A DNA stretch of 64,000 nt from Patiria miniata (Eukaryota > Echinodermata > Asteroidea > Valvatida > Asterinidae): assembly GCF_015706575.1 (NCBI RefSeq), contig NW_024037060.1:3724515-3788514 (forward strand), given 5' to 3'. Shown here piece by piece: positions 12,301 through 25,854 of the stretch (the first letter of the stretch is position 1; every line of letters starts with the position of its first letter). A program made the translations under genes and the position numbers. Below the pieces are notes generated by a model. The model ran no database searches and was not told the DNA's origin. It saw only the letters and a program-made list of their open reading frames with translations.

Positions 12301-12327
12301 AAGAATCGCAAAGGTCTTAGAATTCAT
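6389..12327 (-). CDS. CRPPA: D-ribitol-5-phosphate cytidylyltransferase (CRPPA/ISPD), nine exons, complete
   Basis: Spliced exons, in transcript order: 12327-12197, 10959-10647, 10553-10404, 9511-9407, 8713-8668, 7932-7838, 7713-7648, 7400-7176 and 6493-6389. All junctions are GT-AG and the frame closes at 1236 bases, 411 residues plus TAG (human about 451). The start is ATG at 12327, shortly before the nucleotide-binding loop. The fold is MoCF/IspD-type: [18 protein letters not shown] (residues 9-26) binds [13 protein letters not shown] (82-91) is the family substrate loop, and VHDAVRPF (124-131) holds the catalytic/metal Asp and Arg. Exon 3 has STI and TPQAF as in the human protein. Exon 4 has [12 protein letters not shown] (human FGTECLQLALKY), and the last exon has a SGQLFVV end matching human IGQLLIA. 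The enzyme makes CDP-ribitol for fukutin and FKRP, which extend the glycan of alpha-dystroglycan. Intron 1 carries a MITE (11311-11786) and intron 4 a SINE (8748-9160). Alignment is by eye from memory, but the order and phase of nine exons leave little doubt. Confidence 0.96.
8748..9160 (-). mobile_element. tRNA-derived SINE with ATT-repeat tail
   Basis: On the minus strand it begins with a tRNA-like head containing an exact B box, GGTTCGAATCC, at 9112-9102. It continues through a body with conserved-looking segments (ACGTAAAGCTGTAGG, then the region around TTAACGTGCATT in plus orientation). It ends in TTATTATTATTATT at about 8765-8751. This layout of head, body and short-repeat tail is standard for SINEs. 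I recall very similar bodies in echinoderms, amphioxus and molluscs. It sits in CRPPA intron 4. Confidence 0.75.
11311..11786. mobile_element. Palindromic MITE with ~220-bp terminal inverted repeats
   Basis: The left arm starts TAGCCCCATAAATGTGGCC and the right arm ends in its complement, GGCCACATTTATGGGGCTA. The arms match over more than 200 bases, including CACCCTCTTTATAGGCTAAT and GCAGCACTTTCTGATT in opposite orientation, around a loop of roughly 50 bases. TA borders both ends. No coding frame is present. It is inserted in intron 1 of CRPPA. The arms are about 95 percent alike, which suggests a fairly young copy. Confidence 0.85.
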
Positions 12328-13213
12328 CACTGTGTAAAATTGTCGTGAAAGTCAACTGCATGCGCTACTTGAAAAGCGCCCTCAAGAGGTAATTCTTTTC
12401 GGCGAGTTTTCACTGAAGTGCGCCCTCAGTCTTAGAAATAAAATACGGAGTACGGTGAGTTATAAAAGACACACAGTCAAGCTTACAATGGATTAATCAT
12501 CAAACCCCCCATAATATAGGCATGCCATAGGTACTTGAGTATTTCAAATGTAGCAACGCATACTATGTTTAGAAAGCCCCTCCAGGCATTTTCATACAGT
12601 TAAATTTGTGAAGGTTCTGAAGGTTAACGCAATCACATTGACAAGGACGTCACTGTGCTGTCGTTCTCAGGAAACTACTTGCTGAAAGTCTATAACGCTT
12701 ATCATTTTTTGAGGTGTTCTACAATCTTGCCATATGTATGAATACTGTAATTTATTGGTTTTATGGCCAATAAGAATGAATTTGACATAATTGATATCAG
12801 TTAAATACCGCCCTTGCGTCTACAACCACTGGCCTCACATTCCAAAATTGATTTGAACCTGCCATTTTCTAAGAATTTTCTCAGATTGTCTTGACTTTTC
12901 CTCCAATAATTGTATCTTGAAGTCGCCATGGTAATAATGACACATGTATGGGTATTTATTTTCAGTTTAGTTTCTCAGTTTTTCAAAGAAGATAGCCTCT
13001 TCAAAGCGGCTTAGCTGCTTCTTCATCATCTGCACTCGCTTTCACGTTTTTGTGCAGACTGCGATTCAATGGCCGTTGTGTACGCAGCCTCGAGCCATAA
13101 CCTCGACCCCTGTTCCGTAGCGACCCCCCAAAGTGGCCAGTTTTCATTTGGACACAAACCCATTATCTTTTGAAATGATTTTCAACATTTTTTCTCCTTT
13201 TAACGTCGTTTTA
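12328..13213. other. CRPPA 5' flank
   Basis: This is the upstream side of the minus-strand CRPPA gene and should hold its promoter and first untranslated exon. I see no TATA box in a convincing place and no other gene. Confidence 0.4.
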
Positions 13214-13405
13214 GCTAGTCGAGTTCTCCTCTGGAATCCTGATGCCCCTCGTCGTAGAGATCATCCCAACATGACCCTGGAAACATCCATCGAGCTAGAA
13301 ACTGGTCTGAGCGGTCCATCTCTTTCCAACACTATGCTCGACAGGGACAGATGGACACAACTCATGAAGTCATCACGAAAGTGAATGAACAAATGAATGA
13401 ATGAA
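13214..13405 (+). mobile_element. LINE ORF C-terminal remnant with TGAA-type tail
   Basis: The frame reads SRVLLWNPDAPRRRDHPNMT, then ETGLSGPSLSNTMLDRDRW, and stops at 13382-13384. This resembles the very C-terminal segment of several non-LTR retrotransposons (LLW.P...RRRGRP...T, then a D-T-G-L segment and ...DRD.W). The stop is followed at once by ATGAATGAACAAATGAATG, a short-repeat tail typical of LINE 3' ends. The 5' part is missing, as in a truncated insertion. The clade is not assignable by eye. Confidence 0.5.
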
Positions 13406-13639
13406 ACGCCTTTCTTCAGATTTTGGATTTTCCATAAAGTTTCCTTAAACTTTTCACTTCCTTAGATTTTTCCTGAGGACATTAACATTTCCTTAAAATA
13501 ATAACATTTTCTTAAGAGTGAAAGCACTGTCCACAACAGTCAACATGGTGAAATATTTCCAGTAGACGTATACACTGACACTAAACACAGCTGACGAACA
13601 GAAACGAGAAACTGCTAGATCTCCCCCTACTGACCAAGT

Positions 13640-13664
13640 CAGAGAGAGAGAGAAAGAGAGAGGG
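13640..13664. repeat. GA-rich microsatellite
   Basis: Short run of AG dinucleotides with one AAAG interruption. Confidence 0.85.
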
Positions 13665-15429
13665 GCGTGTCTGAAGTGACCAATCCCACCGCCACCATAC
13701 TGCTTGGGTATTCAGGGCTATCTTTGGTGAGATTACTCTTATACCACTGCACTGTCGAAGTACAGTTGACTTTGATGTCATTTTCTTCGTCTTGAATTTA
13801 AGTTGACCCGGGTTAGAATCCTGCCATGGCCAATATGTGGATTAGGTTCTTGAAAGTCCCTGCCGAATTTCGTGAGTTTTCCCTGAAAATATCATCTCAC
13901 CAAGATTGTTTGCTTCCACCAATAACTGAAAATGTCTTCGTCATTCTCAACACTCTTGCCATTTCTTCGGGCTTCCGAATTAACAATGCTTGAAATTGTT
14001 GGGAGAAAAGTTTCAGTCAATCTGTTCTAATTGTAAAAGCAACGCCAATGAGAAAGTTGGATCACGGGAAAGCCAGATTAATTCGTTTATGACACTGACA
14101 ACTATATTGTCGTAGTGACTGCAGTCACAGCAACAGAGAAGTCGCTAAGCAACGACCAACACTTATCACAAAACAGCCGTCGTATCTGGGTCGACCTGCC
14201 CATTCTTTTTTAGCTCTTCGATTCACAGTTTTGACGCTGACGTTCCCTGGACTGGCGCAGCCAATGGCAGAAGTTTATATTTTTGGGTTGAAAAAAAAAA
14301 AACCAACGATTCCCAACTCCCATCCAGCACAAAAATCGCATTGTTCTCTTTGTTGGCCCAAAAGCTGGGCTTTTTATTCTTTGAAGTATTGTCGCACAAG
14401 GCGAAAAAAAAATTAAGGTATTTCGGTAATTTTCCACCTTACTCGGTGACTTTGTGGCATTGAGATAATGGGACTTTGTGACGGTTAAATAGCGGCCTTT
14501 CTCCGCTTTCATCACACAACAAAAAGCGTAGGAAGATGGATAGCACCTAAATGACACCGCGGAAGTGACATGACGGATGACTATAATTCAGCTCTATACT
14601 TCATACTGAATACAGAGCAGTTACGCCACGAGGCAACCCATTCCTGTTTTGTTATCGAAAAGCCAGAGCCTCCATACCATAACTTTAAAAGATAAATGCT
14701 TTCCAAAAAATTGGAAGGGCCGCTTTTCTGTGAGATGAGAAACGATGGCGCCTTTTCTCCGACTGTTGTATGACAGCAAACCTTGAACCTTTCGTAACCG
14801 CAGGGAATCCACGTACCTGTTTTGAGATTTGCCGGTTTTCACCCGAGAGACTTGTACAGATGAAAGTATACTAGAAAGGGTGCATTCTTCCATAGAGGAA
14901 TAACATATGTACGAAGTGGTTGCAAATCTATAATCGTAAATCTGTGACTTTGATTCTTTTGTGCGATATTCGGCATTCTAACTTTTGTTGCCAAAGCAGG
15001 AAATAAGGGTTGATCTCCAGGGAAACATTCCATAGCTAACAACAACAAAAGAAATCAACAAAAGTCATTTTCCCCCATTTTTTTCATGGATAGGTCTAGA
15101 AATCACGTTCAGCTCTGCATTCAAAATATTGAGACTGCGACACTGAACATTCGTGCATGAAAACAATTATTTTAGTGGTTTGTTTTCTTAATAAAAATGA
15201 TATATTTACTCAAAATAAAAAAGGTCCCAAAACCAAGGAACGTTTTTTCTTTGTGCCCAATGTCGTCATTGAGCTATTTGCATTTTCATGCTCCCTACAT
15301 CGTTGTTGTATATAGTAATGTAAAAAAATGCTAAAATCATCTTTTTCTTCTTAATCTTCATTTTTTCTGGCAATGAGCCAAGCAACTTGGCAATGGAATT
15401 ATGCCACTGAGCTTCAGTGTATGAGAATC

Positions 15430-15560
15430 CTTAGAAGGCAAGGAAAGAGAAGGCACCCCCCCCCCGACGGGGTGCACCAAGCAGGATTCGAACCAATGCC
15501 ACAAGAGATGAAGTACAAGGTAACAACCCGTTTTCAGGATGCAGTGCTGCATGCCGCTCT
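15430..15560 (-). repeat. tRNA-like SINE fragment
   Basis: On the minus strand an exact polymerase III B box, GGTTCGAATCC, lies at 15494-15484. It is followed by TGCTTGGTGCACC, which resembles the end of a tRNA-derived SINE head. The A box is not clear and no tail is seen, so this is a partial copy. Confidence 0.4.
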
Positions 15561-18500
15561 AGGAAAACAGCAAAGACCCTTTCCACGTCGTTTGTGAGTG
15601 ACTGTGACATCAGCCGTTACATAATAATCCAATCAAGTAGAAGAAACTTGCAGTTAGAGCGTCTCTTTAAACTTAAACGTTCAAAGGGCCCGTATATGTA
15701 CGTCAGCGTCACCACCCGAGTTGCGCAGTGGACGGTGATTTAGTCGACACTATTATCGTTACCGTTTTCGTCACAGTGAAATAAATCATCATTTCATTCA
15801 CTCACTTTGCTTCCTTGTAATTCCAATAAAGGAGGGTAAGTATATCTGGACACTGGCTGAATTCGATTTTTAAAATTAGATATTGAATTACCAGTTTCTC
15901 TGAACCAAATTGTTAAATAACAAAAGAGATTTTGTGCACTTTCTTTCTTCTTTATCGTGGTGTAATTACCTTCTAATAATGCAGGCTCCAATATTCAACC
16001 TGTTTAATGATCGGGAACGCATGGCTGAATTAACAAAGTGACCCACCAAATAAGGAACCGAATACATAATTGGAAAAACGTATATGGAACCATCCAGGTG
16101 AACTGACTTTTAATAACCTCTGATTGGGACGTTCACTTTGTGTCAAACAGTTTTTTGAGGGGAAAAAAGTAAAGGAAAAATAATTGTGTGAACGTACTTT
16201 TTTAACCAGAGTGCAAATTGACACTCTTGTGTTTATTCATAGAAGGTGTCAAAGGGAACCGTTACCTAGGTAACGTGTATTGTAAGCGGTTGTGAATATG
16301 GACGTTGTATCATAACTTATTATAGGCGGGGCGTGGGGTCGAGGGAAGTATCTATCGATTTATCTCGGGAATTCACGATGGAATGGACTTACATTTTTCT
16401 GCAAAATTTCAAGCGTGAGACGTTTTCTGAGACATTTTCCGGCGAGGTGCCCACCCCTTACGACACCCAAAGTTTGATAACGTCTCTTGACACAGTTTCT
16501 TCTGTCACTTTTTTTCGCATTTGTTTGCTTTTCTTCACAGAAAAACCAGTGGTGTAAATGGGCCAGGGCAACAACTCCACAAACGGGCTTTATCGACCCA
16601 GCACACGGTATCAAAAATGAAAATGATCACATCTTCTCCAACCCCCCCCCCATGAATTTCGTGTATTACTACTCAATATCTACAAGTTCACTTAAAATAA
16701 ACCAGGAGTTTCGTTTTCATTCATTTCGTTTGAATCCTTTAAACCTCTCGGCACTGGTTAAATTACTTCTCCATTGGTGTACTGGTGCATGCAACCACAA
16801 CGCTCGTACAGAGAGTGGGAAAGAAGGGGAAAAAGTATTGAAAAAGGGGGAAAGAAAGAAAGAAAGAAAAGGTATTGACAAATCTGTTTGGTCAAGGTTC
16901 TGCCGACAATTCACTCGATTCTTACGCTAAATCGGGCTTTCTGAAACTCCCCTTTCTTCGGCTTAAAATACGCTTTGTGGTCGCATTGGTACAAGGTGGT
17001 TGCGCAAGTAGAAAGGCGCAAAGTTTATCATCATAGGCCGAGGGGTTGTACCACAAAAACATGAGAGCGCGGTGGATACAATGTACGGTGAATAGGCTGC
17101 GATGTCTTTCAAATCCAAAACGTGCTTTCCAATACATGAAACCAGTCGCACGGAATATGTTAACACATTGTGCTGTGTGCAACATGCTCTGTTCTGACTC
17201 TGTTCTCACGTTGGCGCTTTGGGCCTGTATGTTGGATAAAAAATATCACTCTAATGAGTTATGACAGAGTTACCTAAATTTGCCATTTGGCCATTTCGGA
17301 ATGAAAGGCTGTTTTTGCTTTCACCGTGCCTGGACGAGGAGCGTATAGAATTAGGTGAGCCGCGGAATCGAGAAAGATCATGAAAAGGGTAAATTCACAC
17401 CTGCCTGCAAACTGTTCACACCTTTGTCAGTGAGCTGCTGCTGGTTTGCAGGTTCAAGATCAGCTTTGAACTTTTTTTTATGGGGGATCTGTTTAATCGG
17501 ACATGTAGCTCAGCCCAAACCACAGATGGAGCCTGCCCTCTTCTAGTTGACCTCTTCTAGTTGACTGCCACTCACTCACCCACACGTGCTACTCCTCAGC
17601 GTGAAATTTTACTCAAGACATCTCATCACTGGACATGAACTGAGTTTTTTTTTTGGCTCATTTCTTTTATTCCTAAATTCATAAATTTGTATGGTGACAT
17701 ATGATAAGTTTGTGTTCTGATGGAGAGTAGGCCCTAGCAGTTCATCTGCTTGCAAAACCTTCTTACGGATTTTTTTCTTGGGCTTTTAAATTGACTTATA
17801 TTATTGTTGATACATCATCCTGTCTTTATCATTCACCATAATCAATCAAATCTCTTTGTGTTCATTAAAAAAAACACACACAAAAATAACTTTCAAATGC
17901 AAGCTAATTTGACGGTTAGTGTTAAAGACAATCAGGAAATAGTCGTCGGTGTCGAATACCTTCCCCTCCAACAAAACTGTCAAATTACCCGAAAAATCCG
18001 CAATCTTACTCTCTTCTGGATCCCGTACATTGCATTGCTGTACATCCCTTTTCCCAGGATCCCAAAGTTTGTTTTCTTTGACAAAGTGTGTACACACCTG
18101 CAAGCTCCGAGCTTTTTTCCACATAAAAGAACCCTTTTTCATTCACTCCGCTGCAGTCTTTCTTTCCCCTTCAGCCCGATACAGAACTTTTCAAGTTGGC
18201 TGATTTTTTCCCCTCTTTTTGGTTGCCGCGCTCATAAAAAAAAATCCCATTGAATTCTAACACTGCACTGGCACTCATTCGCACTATAAACTATTAACTG
18301 GGAAAATTCTGGAGTTGGGTACTTATGCCCGCTTGAGTTGAGCCACAGAAAGGGGCCTTTTAACAAAGTCAAGGTGGATGGAAACACCACCTTTCTGTGG
18401 CTGATTTCCCAATATATCGTCCATCCATGAAGCATGGGTTAGACGCGGAGAATTTTTAAGTATAAGAAAGTTTCGGGAAGCACGCAAAAAAGATGGGTAA

Positions 18501-21500
18501 CACTAAAAGAAAGTGACCTGGATTAATTACTTTCCCCTTTAAAAGCAATTAAATTAATTGATTAACCAATGAAGCATGTATTAAACGTGCACGTTCTTTC
18601 ACTCATGTGCAAAAATAATTACTGAAATTGATCCCTACAATCAGGAGTTAGGCATGTTTTACTAACAGAACCCATTTTCACAGCTGTCCATGGAATGCTA
18701 AATGCTCTGACGCTATTCAGCTGAGTGAGAACCAGAGCTTACACACAAGCATTCAAATATAAATGAGATTTCAATAATTTGAGTCAAGACGAAATTTTCT
18801 CTTGTGTATATGAGGAACAAGTCAAGTCTTTTCTGAAATGATGATGGTGATTTTTGTCTGTTTTCTTTGCAAGTTTTTGTTCATTCATGGAGGTAGGAAA
18901 TCCCCATGGTTCATTGTATTTAAAAAGGTTTTCATCAATGCGCATCGGTAAATGATAGGTTAGGTACATACAAATGAACACCGTGTTGGGATTTCAGTCT
19001 GCCGGAAAAAACCCATATTTTTTTCATAATCTTCTACTGCACTTGTAAGATTTGCCCTCAAGTTCGTTATTACCGCACTAGAGAAATTTTAGCTATGGGC
19101 TCAATGACTTTCAAAATATCATGTTTGAGCCGAATCTCTAAATACACCTTAAAATCCAAGAAAACAAAGGTGGAGCGACTGGCGAGTGGCGACCCTACTC
19201 GAACTCGGTGAAAGCCGTTTGGAAAAACCATGGATTGACAATATAGTTATTTTTATCGGGATCATGTACAGGCCCTGCCTTCGACCATCCCGGTTGAAAG
19301 AACAATACGTTTAAAAGTTTCTACTGAAATCAAATATATTCCGAAACATAATCTGCTTGAACTATGACGATCGACTTTTGAAAAGTGTGATGCTTGTTTA
19401 TAAGTTTCTTCCAAAATGAGCAGATCCGACGGAACAATTCCACTTGGTGTGAGGGAACCATCAAATTGTATATTTGAAATAAGGGAGCTTTCTTTTTATA
19501 AATTAAAAACATAATTTAGTTATTTACTTCAGAGAAAAAAAACCCGGACAATTTACATATCCGTTTTTTGTTGATAATTTCGTGTAGTCATTATCTATTT
19601 GCAGATGTGCCATTTATCATGTACAAAATATAGACATGCATGTCTTTTTGGGGGGAATTTAAAACGCTTAAAAAACTACTATAAGGGAGGCAGGGTTCTC
19701 AACCCTGGATGGTCCCTGGGAAAAGTTGATTGATTTCTGTATAAAATCAAAGTCCAAGTTCAATCAGAGGGTATTGTATTTCCGATATTACAATACCTAC
19801 ACGAGTGCTGCATAACCGGGTCTTGCGTGTAAGCGTGGCGGAAGGGTTCTGCAGCGCCGGCTATCGGCCCCACACCTGGCCACTCACACGCTCGCTGATG
19901 GGAATTGTTATAGGTAAAGTATCACCTGATTCACAGAGAATTATTGGCAGCGTGTGTATAGAAATTAAAAGCGGCAAATGTGAGCTTTAAAAGCAAAATG
20001 GTTAAAAAAAAAACCCCGTAAAGCTAAATGGTATATAAGAGCGTCGACGTAGCTGGGCAATAACGGTTCAAGCGGACAATGGCGTGAGATTTGGCGGGTG
20101 TAGGTGATGAATGAAACCCGTCGTGTGGTGGACGTGAATGGAGCATGTGACGGAGAGACATCATACAGGGTTTAAAAAAAAAAGTTCGCTCGCCAGGCTC
20201 GAGACAAAAACCCCTTCCAGCAATTGGCAACGGGCGTGAATGTTTGCCTTGGCATGAGGCCAGAAAATAGCCAGATAAAAAAAAGAAATCGATTAAAGAA
20301 TGAACACGATATGAAAATAATTATAGAAACTGCAGTGTTTTGTCCATATACCAGCGGGATTTTGTTTTTAACAGAAGGTTCATAAAATCACCCAAGAATC
20401 CGTATAGGTACAAGTCTTCGAAACAACGGGCATGCTTGATGATACCAATTTTCGAAAAAGAAAATCTCTCCCAAAATATTCCTTTTATAATTTTACTTGA
20501 AAGCCGCAACCGAAACGTTACACCAATTTGACATTGCACGTGTGGCGATTTAATTAAAACACACCAGGGGGTTGCGGGTTGTCTTGTACCTCATAAAGGC
20601 GAAATCAGTTTTTGCGTTGGCGTGTTTGAAACATCAGATTAAATATAACTAATTCTGAATCGAATTGTTCCGAAATAAAAGGCACAAAGCTAATAACATT
20701 ATCAATATTTATACTGGGCATCCGGGTTATACAAGTCACAATCTAAGATAAAGACTTCTTCGAAACCAGTCCGATCACAGACATAACATCAACAGTTGTT
20801 TTATTTGTATATTTTAAGGTCAATAGATTGCCCAAGTTTTATTTGATATTCATTTTCAAAAGAAAAAAAATAGTAGGCTGAATAATTTTTTGAATTCTTG
20901 CAAGTTGACGCCACTTGTACAATTGTTATTATGCTGAAATGACGGTCAGAATGGCAAAGTACGTGGGGAACATTTATTCAGGGTTACATCCGCGCAAGAA
21001 GCCCGCTTTTCTAACAATCTCATATTTATTATTTTGTCGGTTTTCATGTGATTCGATGGTAGGGCATTGACTGCGCTGACATAAACAACGCTAAATGTTA
21101 CGTACATCATAAAGTTCATAGAACGCAATCACAAAAAGGTAAACATCTAATTCTTTTATTCTCTGTGCATGCACGAACGGAAAACTTTACGCAACATGTC
21201 TTCATATAATGCCACAGATATTTCAACACAGTCAGCTAAGTGAAGGACTGCATAGAATGAATTCACCGACAATTGAAAAGTAAACTTATTCCGTTTACTT
21301 AACCTTTACTCCAGTTTGGCCGGTAATCCCGAACTCGGGTAACTAAAATATCCGTAACCTACTTTTTTGACCCAGTTAGCAAGTACATACCTGTATCTCG
21401 CTATACCTGGTTAAAGATTAAATAGAAATGACTGAATAGACAATCAAAGTTGGTTATATAAATATTTCTTCGGTTGTGCAAATCGTCGTTAATTAATGGC

Positions 21501-21562
21501 ACAGATGGTAAACTTTGTATTACTTTTTGGTGGGTTCTTGTGTCACGTGTTGGTTTACTGAT

Positions 21563-21592
21563 TTGGTCGGTCGGTCGGTTGGTCGGTCGGTC
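21563..21592. repeat. GGTC tetranucleotide repeat
   Basis: About seven units of GGTC with one TT variant. Confidence 0.85.
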
Positions 21593-21946
21593 TGTATACC
21601 TTCTATGCATACAACCATCCTCCGTGATTTAAGGCACTAAGCGTAAGAAACCTCAGGTAAGGCCAAGGTAGGCAAAAGTGGGTCAGTAACAGTCAGTGAG
21701 GCTATTGTATGGAGCAATCCCTGCAAATGAATCCATGCACCTGCCTCCTGTGTTTACCTTCACAACGGCTGTTTCATGGAGCGATTTTGCATCAGGAATG
21801 TTACATGCAATCCTGGACTGATAAGGTAATCCTAGACAAGTAAGGTGGAAATGGACCAATAAGGTAGATAGGCCTCTTTACACGAGTTCTTTATTATGTG
21901 CTGAAAAATGATTGAAATAATCTCTAAACTCAACAGAGTGAAATTA

Positions 21947-22086
21947 GGGACTAGACGTTTTAGAGTGAAAATCACTCTCATTTTCGACTGGAATAGCCTG
22001 AAAAAAAAAGAACCACTTCAGTCGAAGCTAGAGTGAAAACTCGATCTTTACGATTGAAGAAATTTCACTCTAAATCGTCTAGTCCC
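21947..22086. mobile_element. 140-bp MITE with GGGACTAGACG inverted repeats
   Basis: The left end GGGACTAGACG, then TTTAGAGTGAAA, is mirrored at the right end (TTTCACTCTAAATCGTCTAGTCCC). TA lies on both sides. The interior motifs AAATCACTC and CTAGAGTGAAAACTCGA also occur in the degraded copies at about 1-110 and 1197-1325. The family is therefore present at least three times in the window. Confidence 0.75.
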
Positions 22087-25000
22087 TAGTTTCCGACTGT
22101 GGCCCTCTTCACTCGAATGGAGTGAAATTTAGAAAGTAGTCTGTCGTGTCATCCATGGTTATGCATATACAAATTATACATGACGTCATTTCGAAAGATT
22201 ATATAGGCTCACATTAGTCGTTATTCCTGTGAATGTTCGTCCAACATTACCAACCAGGCTTTCAAAACCTCAAGCCAATCGAACTATATACCTCATACAC
22301 ACTTCACCCACGAAGTCAATTACAATGTACTTCCAGGGAAGTCAGGTAACTTGTGTCGCCTTCCACCTCGGTGCGTCTAGTTCGCATCCCACCCCTGCAG
22401 GACTACATGTTGATTGGGTTTTTAGTCCCTGGCTGATTCCGTGAGTACATTTTACTCGGAATATCACAGGAGTTTTTTCTCTCGCCTCTAAATCTGCCTG
22501 ATTCTTCATTGTCTTCTCCCTATAGGTTCTTCATGCTTTCAATCTATATAATGCATGTGCTCTTCTTCTGGGTTCCCAAATCTTAGGAAACAAAAATCAA
22601 GTTGCTGTCCTCAAGTCATCCTTGAGCCACCACCTCTTAATACAACCCCTCCAAGTCCAATCATCACCCCGCCCCTGGGGCTCAACTACCACGAGCCATG
22701 TCTTCTAAAAAAAGAAGAAGAAGCTTTTTAGGGGGAGTTTTATGCGAATGTATTTCAAACGACCTCTCACATGGGATTGCACACCACTCTGTTGACAAAC
22801 ATTGACCCCAGAAGGTCCGGCCTTATCAGCTTCATCGATTTATCGGAAATCCTTTTCATGCCTGATCGATAACACCGTGTACTACACGGGGAATTAAGTT
22901 GAATTTGTTATTAGTCTCTTTTGTCTTTTAACCGCGGGGTTGCAGCGCCAACTTCACACAAGTATCTTGGAGATGGAAACACAACAACACCCATTTTGAT
23001 TCCGCCAATACAGACAGAGCACGAATAATCTTTGTGCAGTAAAATAAACCATATTTACCTCAAAGCTAGCAGCAAGAAATGGTGCAATTAATGTGTTGGC
23101 TGTGCTGGAAATTCTAGTTCGCAGACTCTAGCTCTATGTGTTCTGAATCAGTAGGCAGGGCGAATTTTTCAAGCGCGGGAATTTTGTGAATGTGACTTGG
23201 AACGTGTCCAGGTAATCATAAGCCCCGTTCAATAGTAGTCCCAAACGGCGTGACGCGTGGTGGGCATGGACAACGTTTAAGGCAGAAATAATTGCCCGTG
23301 CTCCATGGCTAAAGAATGGGTATTGTTGTGTGGTATAATTTTAGCCTTTTTGTCCCGGGTAAAGTTGTCCCAAAATAAAAATTAAAGAAACGGTATTTCA
23401 CTCTACACACGGTCTGTGTTGTCTCGTATTCACGGAAACCAAACAATGTAAATTATAATCTACATATTTTGAAATAAAACACTTTTGGTTGCACTTCGTT
23501 GTCAATTGATTACTTTAACGCATTTACCATTTGCCTACCTTAAATCTATATATCGACAACATTATTGCCTTCAAATCAGAGCAAAACTAAAACAAACGTC
23601 TTATGCCAACAAGAAAAGGATTCTGATCATCAACGTTGAAATCTAATCAGTTTTCATGACAACGATGACTCACTACGTTATAAATTTGTAGCTTACGTGA
23701 TTAGCATGAAAATGAAATTTGGACAAGATTGCACGTTTCTTCGCAAAAGACCTCATGCTTTAGCATTGGGATATGCGAGGGCAACACAAACAGTGCTCAC
23801 CCCCTCAAATTCTATTCCATGATTTATGTTTTTCACATGAACATGTAAACGTGCAAGCATCTCAAAGCTACAACAAGACTTATTAGTATTTCCCAATGGT
23901 GACGACATGCTAGGCACGCTATGCGTCTTTCAAAAGCCGCCATTTTGCAAAAGCACGTGTAGGCCTACTAAAAACGGGTAATGCTAACAACATTGAATTT
24001 TGCTTTGAGCAAATTTATGGAAACCGATTGCAAAATAAATTTATGTAAATTTTTTCTCCACCAATAAAAGAAAAGCACGAACCGCCTAAATTCACAGGAA
24101 TGGATGATGGTTCCCTCATTACTAAAGTCTTTCAACCTTGGAAGAAATTAAAATTATACCGCACTGAAAGACAGATAGGATTGAAACCAGTTTGATAATT
24201 ATGCTTTCAGCATTAAGACCCCCTACACATTGTGTGCAACGCGCGCACCACGTGGCAACACAAACCCAAAGCGTTCAAAACCCTCAGCTACCCAACTGGC
24301 ACAAACCCAGCTTGCGTTCTATACTCGCTTCATTATACACTTGAAGCGGGACCCAGCGAAGGGTTATGAATTTTTGATGGGGTAATGACAGCCAAACAAA
24401 GGACCCATCCAGGGGCCTAGTTTTCCTTCACCGATGACTCATGGATCCAGGGACTCCAAAAATGGTCCCCGCTGGTAAACCATATAGGAAAACCAATCTT
24501 CCTTAGATAGGGCATGGATAGGGTTGTATTGCATATCGGCAGGCTGTTGTGAGATAGGTTCAGAAAAGAAAGACCCTGTTGGTCGAGGGATGATCGAACA
24601 TGGTTGTCTGAATGAAAACACCTGTATTGGCGCCCACGATTATGAGGCAGGGTGGGTAGAGGTTCAATAGTTGACGCTTGACCTGTAACTAGGACTTATG
24701 TCCAATTTATCGAACGGCCAGAGCATTAGGTCACAAATACAAGGGTTAAAAAAAAGCACGTGTCCAAAATAGTGCGCGTGAAAGGTAATGAGAGAAATTG
24801 ACGTCAATCTTTTGCGAAGATTGAGATGCAAAGGGTTTTTTGGTTAAACATTAACCGCTCTTGAAGCTCCTTGAAGTTTTGAGATTTGGACAGAATCTGA
24901 TCAAATACTGTCTTTCCCTACCCAACAGGGTTATTGCGCATGGTTGAATAAATCAGAGTAAGAGAAGGTTCAGGACCCAAGCCTTTCCGAGATCCGTAAC

Positions 25001-25846
25001 TGATGAGTCAGCCTGGATCTCTGAAGCATTGTTGACCTTGGCTTGCATCACTGGATGAGCAAAGAGGAACGCATATGAGGGACATGACGGAAGACGCCGA
25101 TGTTTTTTTTTCATGGCATAATGAAATCGGGAACAATGAGATGTATTTCAGGAGACTTAATTAATCTTTTTCACTCCAAAGGGGTTGAACCATCTTCAAA
25201 TGGAGCCGTATAAACTCTGAGAAATCTTACCAAAAAAGAACGCCCCGTGATCGGAATAACGACAAATGGCAAATTGGTTGTATATAGAAGGGACACACCT
25301 TGCTTGGGACTTTCTTCAGGCATAGTGTGATTACTAGTAATCAGAATGTACAAAAAAAACACCTTTTGAAGTAAATGTAGATTAGGCCTACAGTGATTCA
25401 CAACATAAATACACTGAGCTTTCACCGAATTAAACGCAAAATGTCGTTGAGTCTATTATGGCTCGCGGCCCCCATTGAAAACAACAGCCTGTGTTTAAAA
25501 GGCATTCATTGCCATCTGGTCTACATAATTAATTACCAAGTATCTTACCACAATGTTTCAAAGTTACCGAGTATATTGCATTAATTGATAACCACAACAC
25601 CATCCACTTTCCATGAAGTTACTACCCGAGCAATCACATATATTCCTCAGTATCAGTCCAACCTTTCTCCCGTACCAATCGTTCCAGCGTGCTCTGAACT
25701 GAGACAGCTGATTAATTGGTCCCATTTTCTGCTGCACTAATGAGCACATTAATGCGACGATTGTATTATAACTGGCTAGTCTGGTTCCCTGACCTGACAA
25801 TTTCTCCTATAAATTGCTCCGTTTCGTCTGAACTATTGGGGCAGGG
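22087..25846. other. Intergenic stretch without recognisable genes
   Basis: No exon, RNA gene or clear transposon end is visible. GC content drifts but there is no long open frame. It forms part of the roughly 30-kb interval between CRPPA and the sclerostin-type gene. Confidence 0.45.
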
Positions 25847-25854
25847 AACCAGAC

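Larger units (their letters stand above)
13406..21945. other. Gene-free stretch downstream of the LINE tail
   Basis: I find no supported exon. Local features are a GA-rich microsatellite at 13640-13664, a tRNA-like element near 15480, a GAAA-type simple repeat at 16850-16870 and a GGTC repeat at 21563-21592. Scattered open frames of 60-150 codons have no splice or family support. Confidence 0.5.
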